Made by a program: the position numbers and the translations under genes
Assembly (NCBI GenBank): GCA_017958585.1
Contig: JAGDCK010000214.1
Coordinates: 1 to 13,711 of the forward strand
DNA length: 13,711 nt
From: Lachnospiraceae bacterium
GTDB lineage: Bacteria > Bacillota > Clostridia > Lachnospirales > Lachnospiraceae
Direction: 5' to 3'
The notes under the pieces: model-generated
The model's input: the letters and a program-made list of their open reading frames with translations, nothing else
Told to the model about the DNA's origin: nothing
The model's database searches: none
In this document: one piece after another, positions 1 to 7,115 of the stretch
Layout of the letters: each line of letters starts with the position of its first letter
How positions within the stretch are numbered: the stretch's first letter is position 1

Positions 1-1
1 C

Positions 2-829
2 GGATGGGTATGTCTGTTTTTGCTGGTGATCTGTATGTCTCTAGTGGTGACTTATTATGATTCGGAGCTTATCTACGGTCTTCCGGTCCTGGCAATCTTT
101 ATGTCCACGGTCTTTCCCAAAAAAAGCCTTACGATAGGAATCACGGTGGTATCGGAAGTTACTATCATCGGGGTCAGGATCGCCACATATCTGCAGAGGG
201 AGACTATCGACAGAGACTTTGTGATAGACACTCTTGTACCGTTACTTATCCTGTTTTTTGCAGGAGTTATGTCCATAATGCTTGGTGAGTTTAATAAAGA
301 AAAAATGGCCACCATCGAAAAGACATCTCAGAACGAGGATAAGCTTGAGAGAGAGGTAAAGATCGACAAACTTACCGGGCTTTACAACAGAGCTGCCATG
401 GATAATTATCTGGACAGGGTTATCGCAAAGTATGACGGTGCGCCCATGTCACTTCTCATGATCGACATAGACAATTTTAAGCAGGTTAATGATATGTACG
501 GTCACCAGTTCGGAGACAAGATCCTGGTGTCCATCGCAAACAAAATGCTTGCCATCTCCGGCATCAATGCCATGCCTTTCAGATACGGCGGTGAGGAGAT
601 GGTGCTGGTATTCTGGGACTGCCCTCTGGAGGAGGCAAAGGCCTATTCCGAGGAGCTTTTAAGCCAGGTCAATGAACTTAAATTCCCGTTTGCCCCTGAC
701 AGAAACTTTTCATTCAGCGGCGGACTTGTGGCTTACAGACCCGGTCTTCAGAAGGAGAGATGGATCAGACTTGCCGACGAACAGCTCTACAAGGCAAAGG
801 CTTCCGGCAAGAACAGAATCTGTCTCTAA
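2..829 (+). CDS. Membrane-bound diguanylate cyclase (GGDEF domain), 5' partial
   Basis: The reading frame is open from base 2 to the stop at 827-829, so the N-terminus lies outside the window; the TTG at 20 is unlikely to be the true start. Counting from base 2, about the first 95 residues are hydrophobic with several probable membrane helices, followed by a short charged linker (about 96-120) and a GGDEF domain. Visible landmarks are DKLTGLYNR (122-130), the metal-binding IDIDNF (154-159), the active-site signature GGEEM (196-200, with Met in place of the usual final Phe) and the C-terminal DEQLYKAK (259-266). Family knowledge: GGDEF proteins condense two GTP into cyclic di-GMP at the membrane. 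The inhibitory RxxD site normally just upstream of the signature is absent (the aligned residues are GINA), so product inhibition through that site is unlikely. The next gene is an HD-GYP protein, suggesting a synthesis/degradation pair. Confidence 0.9.
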   Translation, partial: GWVCLFLLVICMSLVVTYYDSELIYGLPVLAIFMSTVFPKKSLTIGITVVSEVTIIGVRIATYLQRETIDRDFVIDTLVPLLILFFAGVMSIMLGEFNKEKMATIEKTSQNEDKLEREVKIDKLTGLYNRAAMDNYLDRVIAKYDGAPMSLLMIDIDNFKQVNDMYGHQFGDKILVSIANKMLAISGINAMPFRYGGEEMVLVFWDCPLEEAKAYSEELLSQVNELKFPFAPDRNFSFSGGLVAYRPGLQKERWIRLADEQLYKAKASGKNRICL

Positions 830-963
830 AAATGTCTCTGGATTTGTCTTTAAAATTGTTTCATTTGTGTTATTTTTCTCACACAATTTGATAATTAAGG
901 TGTATTATAATTAACTGAGGGGAATTTTCATAAATTATAAGTTTAAGGACTTTGAGGTTTTTG

Positions 964-2667
964 ATGATAAATTATTTTTTACTCTCAGTTATTTTATCAG
1001 GATTATTTCTCTCCGCATCAATACTTGATATGCGGACAAGGAGGATGAATTATTATTTCTCCTTTATTCATTTTGCATTCTTTTTAGCCAACTGCGGTTA
1101 TCTGGGGCTGGCTCTCAGTACCAATCTCGAACAGGCGCTTACGGCCAACAAGGCGACCTATATCGGCGGATGTTTCGCGACTCCCATCATGTTTTTTGCC
1201 ATATGCTATGTCTGTAACTACAGAGTGGGTAAATGGGTAAGATTCTTTTTGTATGCATATTGCATGTTTGTATATGTCCTGGTTCTGAGATCGGACTTCA
1301 ACGATTTTTATTATAAAAAAGTGGAATTCGGGCAGGCATACGGCGTGTCCACAGTTTTCAATGAACACGGTCCGGGATATAAATTCTTTTACATCCTGCT
1401 CTTTGGATTTATCTTTTCTGCCGTTGCGCTTTTGGTATACACCTATCTGTTAAAGAGCACGGTTTCCAGGAAAAACGTGCGAATCCTCTTAGCCATGGAG
1501 GTTGTCACCATCTCGGTGTTCGTGATAGGAAGGAATGTGGCACCGGATTTTGAGTTTATGCCGGGCGTTTATGTAATCGACGGCATTTTGTTCTTGTATT
1601 TGAACCGCCGTCTGGCGCTGTACAACGTGCAGGACAATATCACAGAATCCCTGTTAAAAAAAGACAATTATGCATTTGTAATGTTTGACAATACCTACAG
1701 GTATCTTGGCAGCAACACCGTTGCCTTTGATATTATCCCCGGCATCGAAAAATGTCGCGTGGATTCAAAGATCCAGAAGGGCGATATGCTGGACTTTTTT
1801 GTGGACTGGATCGATGAGTACTCAAACAATGCGCTGTTTTCCACAGGCTATTACAACGGCGGAAAATACTATGAAGTGACGGTTGACAGGATCTGGTACA
1901 ACGACAAGGCAAAGGGCTATCTGGTGGAACTTGCGGATGAGACTTCGAAACACAATTATGTGGATCTTTTGTCCAAGTACAACAAGGAGCTGGAGGACAG
2001 GGTAAACAAGCAGGATATCCTTCAGCACAAGATGCTCATCGGAATGGCTAACATCGTGGAAAACCGCGATTATCTGACCGGCGGTCACGTTAAGAGGACC
2101 AGTGATGTGGTAAGGATCCTTATCGATACAATCAGACAGGAAAAGCTCTTTAACTGGTCCGATGAATTCTGTGACAATATCATAAAGGCGGCTCCCATGC
2201 ACGATCTTGGAAAGATCGTGGTTGATGACAGCGTGCTTAAAAAGGTGGGGTATCTAACCGACGATGAATTTGCCCAGATGAAAAAACACCCTGAAAAGAG
2301 TGTGGAATTTATTACAGAGATGTTCTCCGGTATGGAGGATGAAAACTTCCTGGAGGTGGCTTTAAATATTGCCCACTATCATCATGAGAGGTGGGACGGA
2401 ACCGGTTACCCTGAAGGGTTAAAAGGTGAGGAGATCCCTATCGAAGCAAGGCTTATGGCCGTTGCCGATGTGTATGATGCCCTTGTCACCGAGAGGTGCT
2501 ATAAGGCTGCCATGGACTTCTCCGAGGCGGATGCCATTATGGAAGAAAAGATGGGTCCCCATTTTGATATACAGTTTAAACCCGTGTATGAGCTTAGCCG
2601 TGAGAGGTTGGAAGCATATTACAGGGAAACGCGTCTTGTTAAAAGTGTAAGTGATACCGATCTGTAG
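964..2667 (+). CDS. 7TM-PAS-HD-GYP protein, probable c-di-GMP phosphodiesterase
   Basis: I prefer ATG 964 (567 residues) because GAGG at 954-957 sits 6 bases upstream; a TTG at 952 is in frame but poorly spaced from any ribosome binding site. Residues 1 to about 220 form roughly seven membrane helices resembling the 7TM sensor module of histidine kinases. Residues about 225-325 look PAS-like, followed by a helical linker and an HD-GYP domain. HD-GYP marks are GGHVKRTS, the metal-binding MHDLGKI (His413-Asp414), and HHERWDGTGYP (473-483), which keeps the GYP triad. Known for the family: hydrolysis of c-di-GMP to pGpG/GMP at a di- or tri-iron centre. All key residues appear intact, so it should be active. 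The signal sensed by the 7TM/PAS part is unknown. It follows the GGDEF gene by 134 bases; AT-rich DNA between them includes TATAAT at 906-911, but no well-spaced -35 was found. Confidence 0.9.
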   Translation: MINYFLLSVILSGLFLSASILDMRTRRMNYYFSFIHFAFFLANCGYLGLALSTNLEQALTANKATYIGGCFATPIMFFAICYVCNYRVGKWVRFFLYAYCMFVYVLVLRSDFNDFYYKKVEFGQAYGVSTVFNEHGPGYKFFYILLFGFIFSAVALLVYTYLLKSTVSRKNVRILLAMEVVTISVFVIGRNVAPDFEFMPGVYVIDGILFLYLNRRLALYNVQDNITESLLKKDNYAFVMFDNTYRYLGSNTVAFDIIPGIEKCRVDSKIQKGDMLDFFVDWIDEYSNNALFSTGYYNGGKYYEVTVDRIWYNDKAKGYLVELADETSKHNYVDLLSKYNKELEDRVNKQDILQHKMLIGMANIVENRDYLTGGHVKRTSDVVRILIDTIRQEKLFNWSDEFCDNIIKAAPMHDLGKIVVDDSVLKKVGYLTDDEFAQMKKHPEKSVEFITEMFSGMEDENFLEVALNIAHYHHERWDGTGYPEGLKGEEIPIEARLMAVADVYDALVTERCYKAAMDFSEADAIMEEKMGPHFDIQFKPVYELSRERLEAYYRETRLVKSVSDTDL

Positions 2668-2704
2668 TTTATAAAATGTTTAGAAAACCTTTAAGTTTGC
2701 AATA

Positions 2705-2734
2705 TTTACCCCTGCATATTTTCAGTGTTACAAT
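2705..2734 (+). promoter_or_regulatory. Putative sigma-A promoter for the HAAS-domain gene
   Basis: TTTACC (2705-2710) and TACAAT (2729-2734) are separated by 18 bases, and the start codon follows 35 bases after the -10 box. It is the only reasonable promoter in the 93-bp gap, but the -35 box matches consensus at only four of six positions. Confidence 0.4.
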
Positions 2735-2769
2735 AACTCAAGACGAAAGCCAAAGGAGTTATGTGCACT

Positions 2770-3297
2770 ATGAGTAAACAGGATTTTTTGTCACAACTTC
2801 ATAGCGATCTCAGCAGAGAGTTAGACAGTGCTTCGGTTCAGAACAATGTGAGATATTACGAAGATTACATCAATATGCAGATACGCTCCGGCAGAAGTGA
2901 GGGAGATGTCCTGCGGGAGCTGGGAGACCCAAGGCTCATATCAAGATCCATTGTCAGTGCGGCCTCGGTAAATGCAAGCGGAAATGAGGAGCGCTCAGAT
3001 TACGGTTCCTATTATGACAATGACAATTCCTACCGTGAAAGCTATGGCAATTACGGTAGTTATGGCAATAGAAGTACTTATGAAAATAATGACAGAGTCA
3101 CCGAAAAGCCCTTTTTGTTAAAGGCCCTTGAGAAATTCATGGCTCTTCCAAGGTGGGTAAGGACTTCGGTGAAGATCATCGCAGCAGTATTTTTCTTTAC
3201 CGTTATAATCAGGATCTTTTCATTTTTATTACCGATCATGATACCGGTGGTGCTTGTATATTTTTGTATCAAGTTGTTTTGCCAATGGCTGTCGTAA
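2770..3297 (+). CDS. HAAS/DUF1700-type small membrane protein
   Basis: AAAGGAG (2752-2758) lies 11 bases before ATG 2770 but only 2 bases before the in-frame ATG 2761, so I choose 2770 (175 residues). Residues 1-62 match the HAAS/DUF1700 pattern: MSKQDFLSQL, then an amphipathic helical segment, NNVRYYEDYI, and ELGDPRLISRSIV near the end of the domain. Residues about 68-113 are a low-complexity linker rich in Tyr, Gly, Ser and Asn. The C-terminus carries two close membrane helices (about 134-168). Family knowledge: HAAS proteins often pair with a PadR-like repressor and act in membrane or envelope signalling; no PadR gene is visible here. The protein probably sits in the membrane with its HAAS domain in the cytoplasm. 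The exact role is unknown. Confidence 0.75.
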   Translation: MSKQDFLSQLHSDLSRELDSASVQNNVRYYEDYINMQIRSGRSEGDVLRELGDPRLISRSIVSAASVNASGNEERSDYGSYYDNDNSYRESYGNYGSYGNRSTYENNDRVTEKPFLLKALEKFMALPRWVRTSVKIIAAVFFFTVIIRIFSFLLPIMIPVVLVYFCIKLFCQWLS

Positions 3298-3317
3298 AAT
3301 AAAATATTATCATAAAT

Positions 3318-3358
3318 GTAAAAGAAGCCCTGCAGCTAAACTGCAGAGCTTCTTTTAC
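3318..3358 (+). terminator. Strong hairpin terminator after the HAAS gene
   Basis: An 11-bp outer stem (3318-3328 with 3348-3358) and a 6-bp GC-rich inner stem (3330-3335 with 3341-3346) are separated by one C/A mismatch and enclose a 5-base loop. The 3' arm is T-rich, supplying the U tract within the stem. It lies 20 bases after the stop codon. The A-rich 5' arm means it may also work on the other strand. Confidence 0.75.
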
Positions 3359-3407
3359 TATATCTAGGAGAATTCAAAATCAAAAATTCGTAGATTGTCT
3401 TTGAGTA

Positions 3408-3439
3408 TAATAGCCATCAGGGGGAACTGATGGCTATTA
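3408..3439. other. Perfect 13-bp hairpin with GGGGAA loop
   Basis: Bases 3408-3420 pair exactly with 3427-3439, leaving a 6-base loop GGGGAA. No T tract follows on either strand, so it is not an ordinary terminator. The loop is Shine-Dalgarno-like, and an ATG at 3430 lies in the 3' arm 5 bases after AGGGGG. TATAAT at 3406-3411 overlaps the base of the stem but has no well-placed -35. Confidence 0.6.
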
Positions 3440-3664
3440 ATGAGGGGAGTATAAATAATTAATATATAAGGGTCTAAAGAAAAACGATGAAGAGCTTTTC
3501 TTTATGTTAGTAGTATAGTACTTATGAACCAGTAAGTCAACTGTTGGTAGTACCAAAGTCCTAACAAAATTAACGATTAGATTTTGTGCAATTTAAAAGA
3601 ACGTATGTGTGGATTTTGCTTTTGTAAATTCATGATCAAAAACCCTGTATATATCGCAAAATAC

Positions 3665-3693
3665 TTTATTTTTGGGCTGATCTGGGATATAAT
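3665..3693 (+). promoter_or_regulatory. Putative promoter upstream of the rRNA methyltransferase cluster
   Basis: TTTATT (3665-3670) and a perfect TATAAT (3688-3693) are 17 bases apart. The -35 box is weak. It lies about 145 bases before the first gene of the co-directional cluster, leaving a leader that includes the 19-bp repeats. Confidence 0.4.
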
Positions 3694-3761
3694 AAATTAT
3701 TAAAAACAATTTTTGGATAAGATCTGTTTTGATTTGTGATGACCGAAACCGGCGGCAATGA

Positions 3762-3818
3762 CAGATAATGCCTGATAGGGCAGATAATGCCGGATTGAGC
3801 AGATAATGCAGACAAAGC
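3762..3818. repeat. Three tandem 19-bp units beginning CAGATAATGC
   Basis: CAGATAATGC starts at 3762, 3781 and 3800, exactly 19 bases apart. Units one and two also share much of the following sequence (CTGATAGGG versus CGGATTGAG); unit three diverges after the 10-base core. The ATG inside the third core (3806) is in frame with the downstream methyltransferase. Confidence 0.75.
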
Positions 3819-3838
3819 AGTTAAAGGTATTTGAACAC

Positions 3839-5002
3839 ATGAGAAAATATGAACTTATAGCTCCGTGCCATTTCGGAATGGAGTCTGTATTAAAAAAAGA
3901 GATAATAGATTTAGGCTATGACATTTCAGAGGTTACCGATGGAAGAGTGACTTTTCTGGGCGATGAGGAAGCACTTTGCAGAGTGAATGTGTTTTCCAGG
4001 ACCGCCGAGAGGATCCTCATTAAGATAGGCAGTTTTCATGCGGAAACCTTTGATGAACTCTTCGAGGGAACAAAGGCCCTTAACTGGGAGGACTATATCC
4101 CGGTTGACGGAAAGTTCTGGGTGGCAAAGGCCGCCAGTGTAAAGAGCAAACTTTTCAGCCCTTCCGATATCCAGTCCATAATGAAAAAGGCCATGGTGGA
4201 CAGATTAAAGAGCGTTTACAATATAAGCTGGTTTTCGGAGGATGGGGAGAGTTTTCCCATCAGAGTCTTTTTGTTAAAGGATGAAGTGACCGTGGGACTT
4301 GATACCACGGGAGTGAGCCTCCACAAGAGAGGATACAGAAAACTGACCGCAAAGGCTCCCATAGCTGAGAACCTGGCGGCGTCCCTTATAATGCTGACGC
4401 CCTGGAACAAGGACAGGATATTGGTGGATCCCTTTTGCGGAAGCGGTACCATTCCCATCGAGGCCGCAATGATCGCGGCAAATATTGCTCCAGGAATGAA
4501 CAGGGATTTTACAGCCATGAACTGGGAACATATCGTGGGCAAAAAGATCTGGTATGATACGGTGGACGAAGCAAGGGATGAGATGGATTTAAACATCGAT
4601 ACCGATATTCAGGGGTATGATCTGGACGATGAGATGGTTACCATCGCAAGAGAAAATGCCGCTTTGGCCGGGGTGGACAAGCTGATCCACTTCCAGAGGC
4701 GTGATGTGGCAAATCTGAGCCATCCAAAGAAATACGGATTTATCATCACCAATCCTCCCTACGGCGAGAGACTTAATGAAAAAAGCGAGATGCCCGCGCT
4801 CTACACCACTTTGGGCGAGAGATATAAGGGGCTTGACAGCTGGAGCATGTATGTGATCACAGCCTACGACAAGGCGGAGGAATACATAGGAAGAAAAGCT
4901 GATAAAAACAGAAAGATATATAACGGAATGATGAAGACCTATTACTACCAGTTTATGGGTCCGAAGCCGCCAAAGAAAAATAATAACCGGGAGCAGGATT
5001 AA
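3839..5002 (+). CDS. THUMP-domain class I SAM-dependent rRNA (guanine-N2) methyltransferase, RlmL/YpsC type
   Basis: I choose ATG 3839 (387 residues) because family members start with a short MxKYELIA-like strand and AAAGG at 3823-3827 lies upstream; an ATG at 3806 would add 11 residues from repeat DNA. Residues 1 to about 160 are the N-terminal ferredoxin-like/THUMP RNA-binding region. The catalytic Rossmann domain follows, with SAM motif DPFCGSGT (197-204) and the N6/N2 methylase-type NPPYGERL (305-312). Family knowledge: proteins of this UPF0020/COG0116 class methylate a guanine of 23S rRNA (m2G2445 for E. coli RlmL). It has only the RlmL-like half and no RlmK fusion, as usual in Firmicutes. 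The C-terminus is Lys/Asn-rich. Its stop directly abuts the next start codon, indicating co-transcription and probable translational coupling. Confidence 0.9.
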   Translation: MRKYELIAPCHFGMESVLKKEIIDLGYDISEVTDGRVTFLGDEEALCRVNVFSRTAERILIKIGSFHAETFDELFEGTKALNWEDYIPVDGKFWVAKAASVKSKLFSPSDIQSIMKKAMVDRLKSVYNISWFSEDGESFPIRVFLLKDEVTVGLDTTGVSLHKRGYRKLTAKAPIAENLAASLIMLTPWNKDRILVDPFCGSGTIPIEAAMIAANIAPGMNRDFTAMNWEHIVGKKIWYDTVDEARDEMDLNIDTDIQGYDLDDEMVTIARENAALAGVDKLIHFQRRDVANLSHPKKYGFIITNPPYGERLNEKSEMPALYTTLGERYKGLDSWSMYVITAYDKAEEYIGRKADKNRKIYNGMMKTYYYQFMGPKPPKKNNNREQD

Positions 5003-5992
5003 ATGGAGAGAAAGAATCTGATTTATACCTTCATCCTGTGGGTGGCACTTGGAATTCCCACTCTTATCCTCTCCGTTGTGGTAGCTTCCAGAAAGACTGT
5101 TGTTATCGCGGAGACCGCACCAAATTCCATTTCGGGAACGGTGGCGGAGGAACTTGCAAAATATGATATGCGCCTTTCATCCGATCCCAATATGGATAAG
5201 GAACTGTATATACCTCTTTTTAAAGGGGTGAAGCCCGAAAATGTCACAGTGGAAAACCACTATTTTGAAAAGGCGCTCTTAATATATGTAAGCGGAATGG
5301 GCGCAGATAACCTTGAGGGCGAGAGGATCGTGGGAGATTTGTCCGGACTTTCTGATGCCTATTACAGGGTGACGGACGAGGCCATCATTTATACTTTGAG
5401 AACCAATGAGATCTTCGAGGTGGAGACCAGCCTTGAAGATGACAGGATGCTGGTAAGATATGGTCTGCCCCATGAAATGTATGATTTTGTGGCAGTTTTA
5501 TCCGGAAGCGGCGAAGTGTCCGCAAATGTTGAAAAGAAGCTCTTAAATCTTGAAAAAGATAAAGACATAAAGATTTATTGCCCGGATGTTGACAAAGAAG
5601 AGGTCTCAAAAGAGGATATCCTGAATCTGAGAAAAGAGACAAGGGCGGATGCCTTTGTTGATATCAGAACCGGGACCGACTCCGATCAGAGTAAGTACGG
5701 AATAGTCGGATATTTTAACGAAAGCTTTTTTATACCGTATTTTTCAAATGTGGATCTTGCGGATGCCATCACCAGAAATGTGGCGGTCGAAAGCTGTAAC
5801 AGGGCCCTTATGTTAGCGCCTGCAGGGGATGAGGATCTATTGCTTGATGTGGAGATACCAGCAGCGGGAATAAGCGTGGGATTTTTGTCAAATCCCGATG
5901 AGGCAGAGCTTTTGGAGCAGGATGCGTACCTGGAAAAGATCGCCACGGGAATTTATAAAGGATTATCAGAAATGAAGGACGGAAGAAAATAA
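5003..5992 (+). CDS. Membrane-anchored amidase_3-like protein lacking catalytic residues (probable pseudoenzyme)
   Basis: The 329-residue product starts with a single membrane helix (about 7-28), so the rest is probably extracytoplasmic. Residues about 70-165 resemble the beta-rich domain that precedes the amidase domain in clostridial N-acetylmuramoyl-L-alanine amidases. The C-terminal part follows the amidase_3 fold: ADAFVDIRTG (215-224), the S/LA helix around 250, and a clear IPAAGISVGFLSNPDEAELL near 285-304. Amidase_3 enzymes need a DPGHGG-type His, the His of SIHAN and the Glu of VExGF. Here these regions read LSGSGE (166-171), DIRTG (Arg222 at the His position) and ISVGF (Ser291 at the Glu position). 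Zinc binding and hydrolysis therefore look lost. The frame is intact with neighbour-like codon use, so I read it as a functional non-catalytic wall-binding or regulatory protein, not a pseudogene. It overlaps rdgB by one base. Confidence 0.7.
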   Translation: MERKNLIYTFILWVALGIPTLILSVVVASRKTVVIAETAPNSISGTVAEELAKYDMRLSSDPNMDKELYIPLFKGVKPENVTVENHYFEKALLIYVSGMGADNLEGERIVGDLSGLSDAYYRVTDEAIIYTLRTNEIFEVETSLEDDRMLVRYGLPHEMYDFVAVLSGSGEVSANVEKKLLNLEKDKDIKIYCPDVDKEEVSKEDILNLRKETRADAFVDIRTGTDSDQSKYGIVGYFNESFFIPYFSNVDLADAITRNVAVESCNRALMLAPAGDEDLLLDVEIPAAGISVGFLSNPDEAELLEQDAYLEKIATGIYKGLSEMKDGRK

Positions 5993-6588
5993 TGGCACAG
6001 AGAATTATTTTTGCCACAGGCAACAAGAATAAAATGAAGGAAATAAGGCGGATCTTAGCGGATACCAATCTGGAGATATTGTCCATGAAGGAAGCGGGTC
6101 TTGAGGCTGACATTGTGGAGGATGGAGAGACATATGCGGAAAATGCCATGAAAAAGGCAAGGGCCATAGCTGCACTTACCGATGATTATGTACTTGCAGA
6201 CGATTCGGGTCTGGAGATCGATTATCTTGACAAGGCACCCGGCGTTCACTCTGCCAGATTTATGGGGGAGGAGACCCCTTACAGTGTAAAGAATGCGGCG
6301 CTTTTAGATAAGTTAAAGGGAGTGCCCGATGAAAAGAGAACCGCAAGGTTTGCCTGCGCCATCGCAGCGGTGCTTCCCGACAAAACCGAGCTTAGCACAT
6401 TCGCCACCATTGAAGGTTTTATAAGCCATGAGATAAAGGGAGAAAACGGCTTTGGATATGATCCCATTTTCTATTTCCCCGAATATGAAAAGACCACAGC
6501 CGAGCTTTCCGAGGATGAGAAAAACGCGGTGAGCCACAGAGGGAAAGCCCTCAAACTTATGAGAGAAGAGTTAAGAAAATATCTATGA
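5992..6588 (+). CDS. rdgB: XTP/dITP diphosphatase (RdgB/HAM1 family)
   Basis: The 198-residue protein has the usual family length and motifs in order: FATGNKNK (7-14) for nucleotide and phosphate binding, the acidic LADDSGLEI (68-76) with the catalytic Asp pair, PGVHSARF (83-90), FGYDPIF (154-160) and SHRGKAL (181-187), which recognises the purine base. The enzyme hydrolyses non-canonical purine triphosphates (dITP, ITP, XTP) to monophosphates and pyrophosphate in the cytoplasm, keeping them out of DNA and RNA. The start ATG overlaps the upstream stop by one base (TAATG), and its own stop overlaps the next gene by four bases (ATGA). The pairing with a YfcE-like gene matches ysnA-ysnB of Bacillus subtilis. 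Confidence 0.96.
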   Translation: MAQRIIFATGNKNKMKEIRRILADTNLEILSMKEAGLEADIVEDGETYAENAMKKARAIAALTDDYVLADDSGLEIDYLDKAPGVHSARFMGEETPYSVKNAALLDKLKGVPDEKRTARFACAIAAVLPDKTELSTFATIEGFISHEIKGENGFGYDPIFYFPEYEKTTAELSEDEKNAVSHRGKALKLMREELRKYL

Positions 6589-7061
6589 AAATAATTGTTG
6601 TCAGCGATACACACGGTCGCAACGAAAACTATTTTAAGGTGCTGGAGCTTCATAATCCCGACATGGTGATACACTGCGGGGATGTGGAAAACAGTGAATA
6701 CGCACTTGAAAGTGCGGCAGAGTGCCCCGTGTACATGGTCCGTGGAAACAATGATTTTTTTACGGAGCTTCCGGCAGAACTGGAACTGCAGATAGGAAAA
6801 TACAAATGCTTTGTGACTCACGGCCATAATTATTATGTGTCCATGAGCGCCAAGCATATAAAGAGAGAGGCCATAGACCGTGGTGCGGATATAGTTTTTT
6901 ACGGCCACACCCACAAGCCTGTGGTGGATATGGACGATGATGTGATCGCGGTAAATCCCGGAAGCCTGTCGTATCCCAGGCAGGATGGACGAAGACCAAG
7001 TTATGTGATCATGGAGATCGACAAAGAAGAAAAGGTACATTTTACAATAGCATATCTTTAA
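6585..7061 (+). CDS. YfcE/MJ0936-family metallophosphoesterase
   Basis: This 158-residue protein carries the full set of calcineurin-like phosphoesterase metal motifs: SDTHG (Asp8, His10), HCGDVE (Asp33), RGNND (Asn55), THGH (His79, His81) and GHTHKP (His108, His110). Family knowledge: YfcE/MJ0936/YsnB proteins are small cytoplasmic, Mn-dependent phosphodiesterases active on model substrates; the physiological substrate is unsettled. The start overlaps the rdgB stop (ATGA), and this order is conserved in other Firmicutes, which suggests a linked nucleotide-metabolism role. No terminator was seen in the 54 bases after it. Confidence 0.93.
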   Translation: MKIIVVSDTHGRNENYFKVLELHNPDMVIHCGDVENSEYALESAAECPVYMVRGNNDFFTELPAELELQIGKYKCFVTHGHNYYVSMSAKHIKREAIDRGADIVFYGHTHKPVVDMDDDVIAVNPGSLSYPRQDGRRPSYVIMEIDKEEKVHFTIAYL

Positions 7062-7115
7062 AAACACAAACAAAATAGGGCATTGGGCATCGCCCGGGAA
7101 AGGAAAGGGTTACTT

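Larger units (their letters stand above)
3298..3838. other. Long intergenic region with hairpins and no convincing gene
   Basis: About 540 bases without a recognisable coding region. From left to right it holds the terminator at 3318-3358, a perfect 13-bp hairpin at 3408-3439, a possible 10-codon reading frame at 3430-3462, weaker hairpins at 3476-3501 and 3564-3587, a putative promoter at 3665-3693 and three 19-bp repeats starting at 3762. The stretch 3590-3660 shows nothing clear. I did not recognise a known riboswitch or structural RNA. Confidence 0.6.

Noticed and set aside
672..914. 80-codon frame overlapping the end of the GGDEF gene
   Set aside because: It overlaps clear GGDEF coding sequence in another frame and has no recognisable features.
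952..963. TTG at 952 as the start of the HD-GYP gene
   Set aside because: The nearest purine-rich site is directly against it; GAGG is ideally spaced for ATG 964.
3298..3838. Possible c-di-GMP riboswitch in the long gap, given the nearby c-di-GMP genes
   Set aside because: I could not find the conserved GEMM-type core segments, and the gap follows these genes instead of leading them.
6471..7073. 200-codon minus-strand frame opposite yfcE
   Set aside because: It is a shadow of a gene with full metallophosphoesterase motifs and has no motifs of its own.
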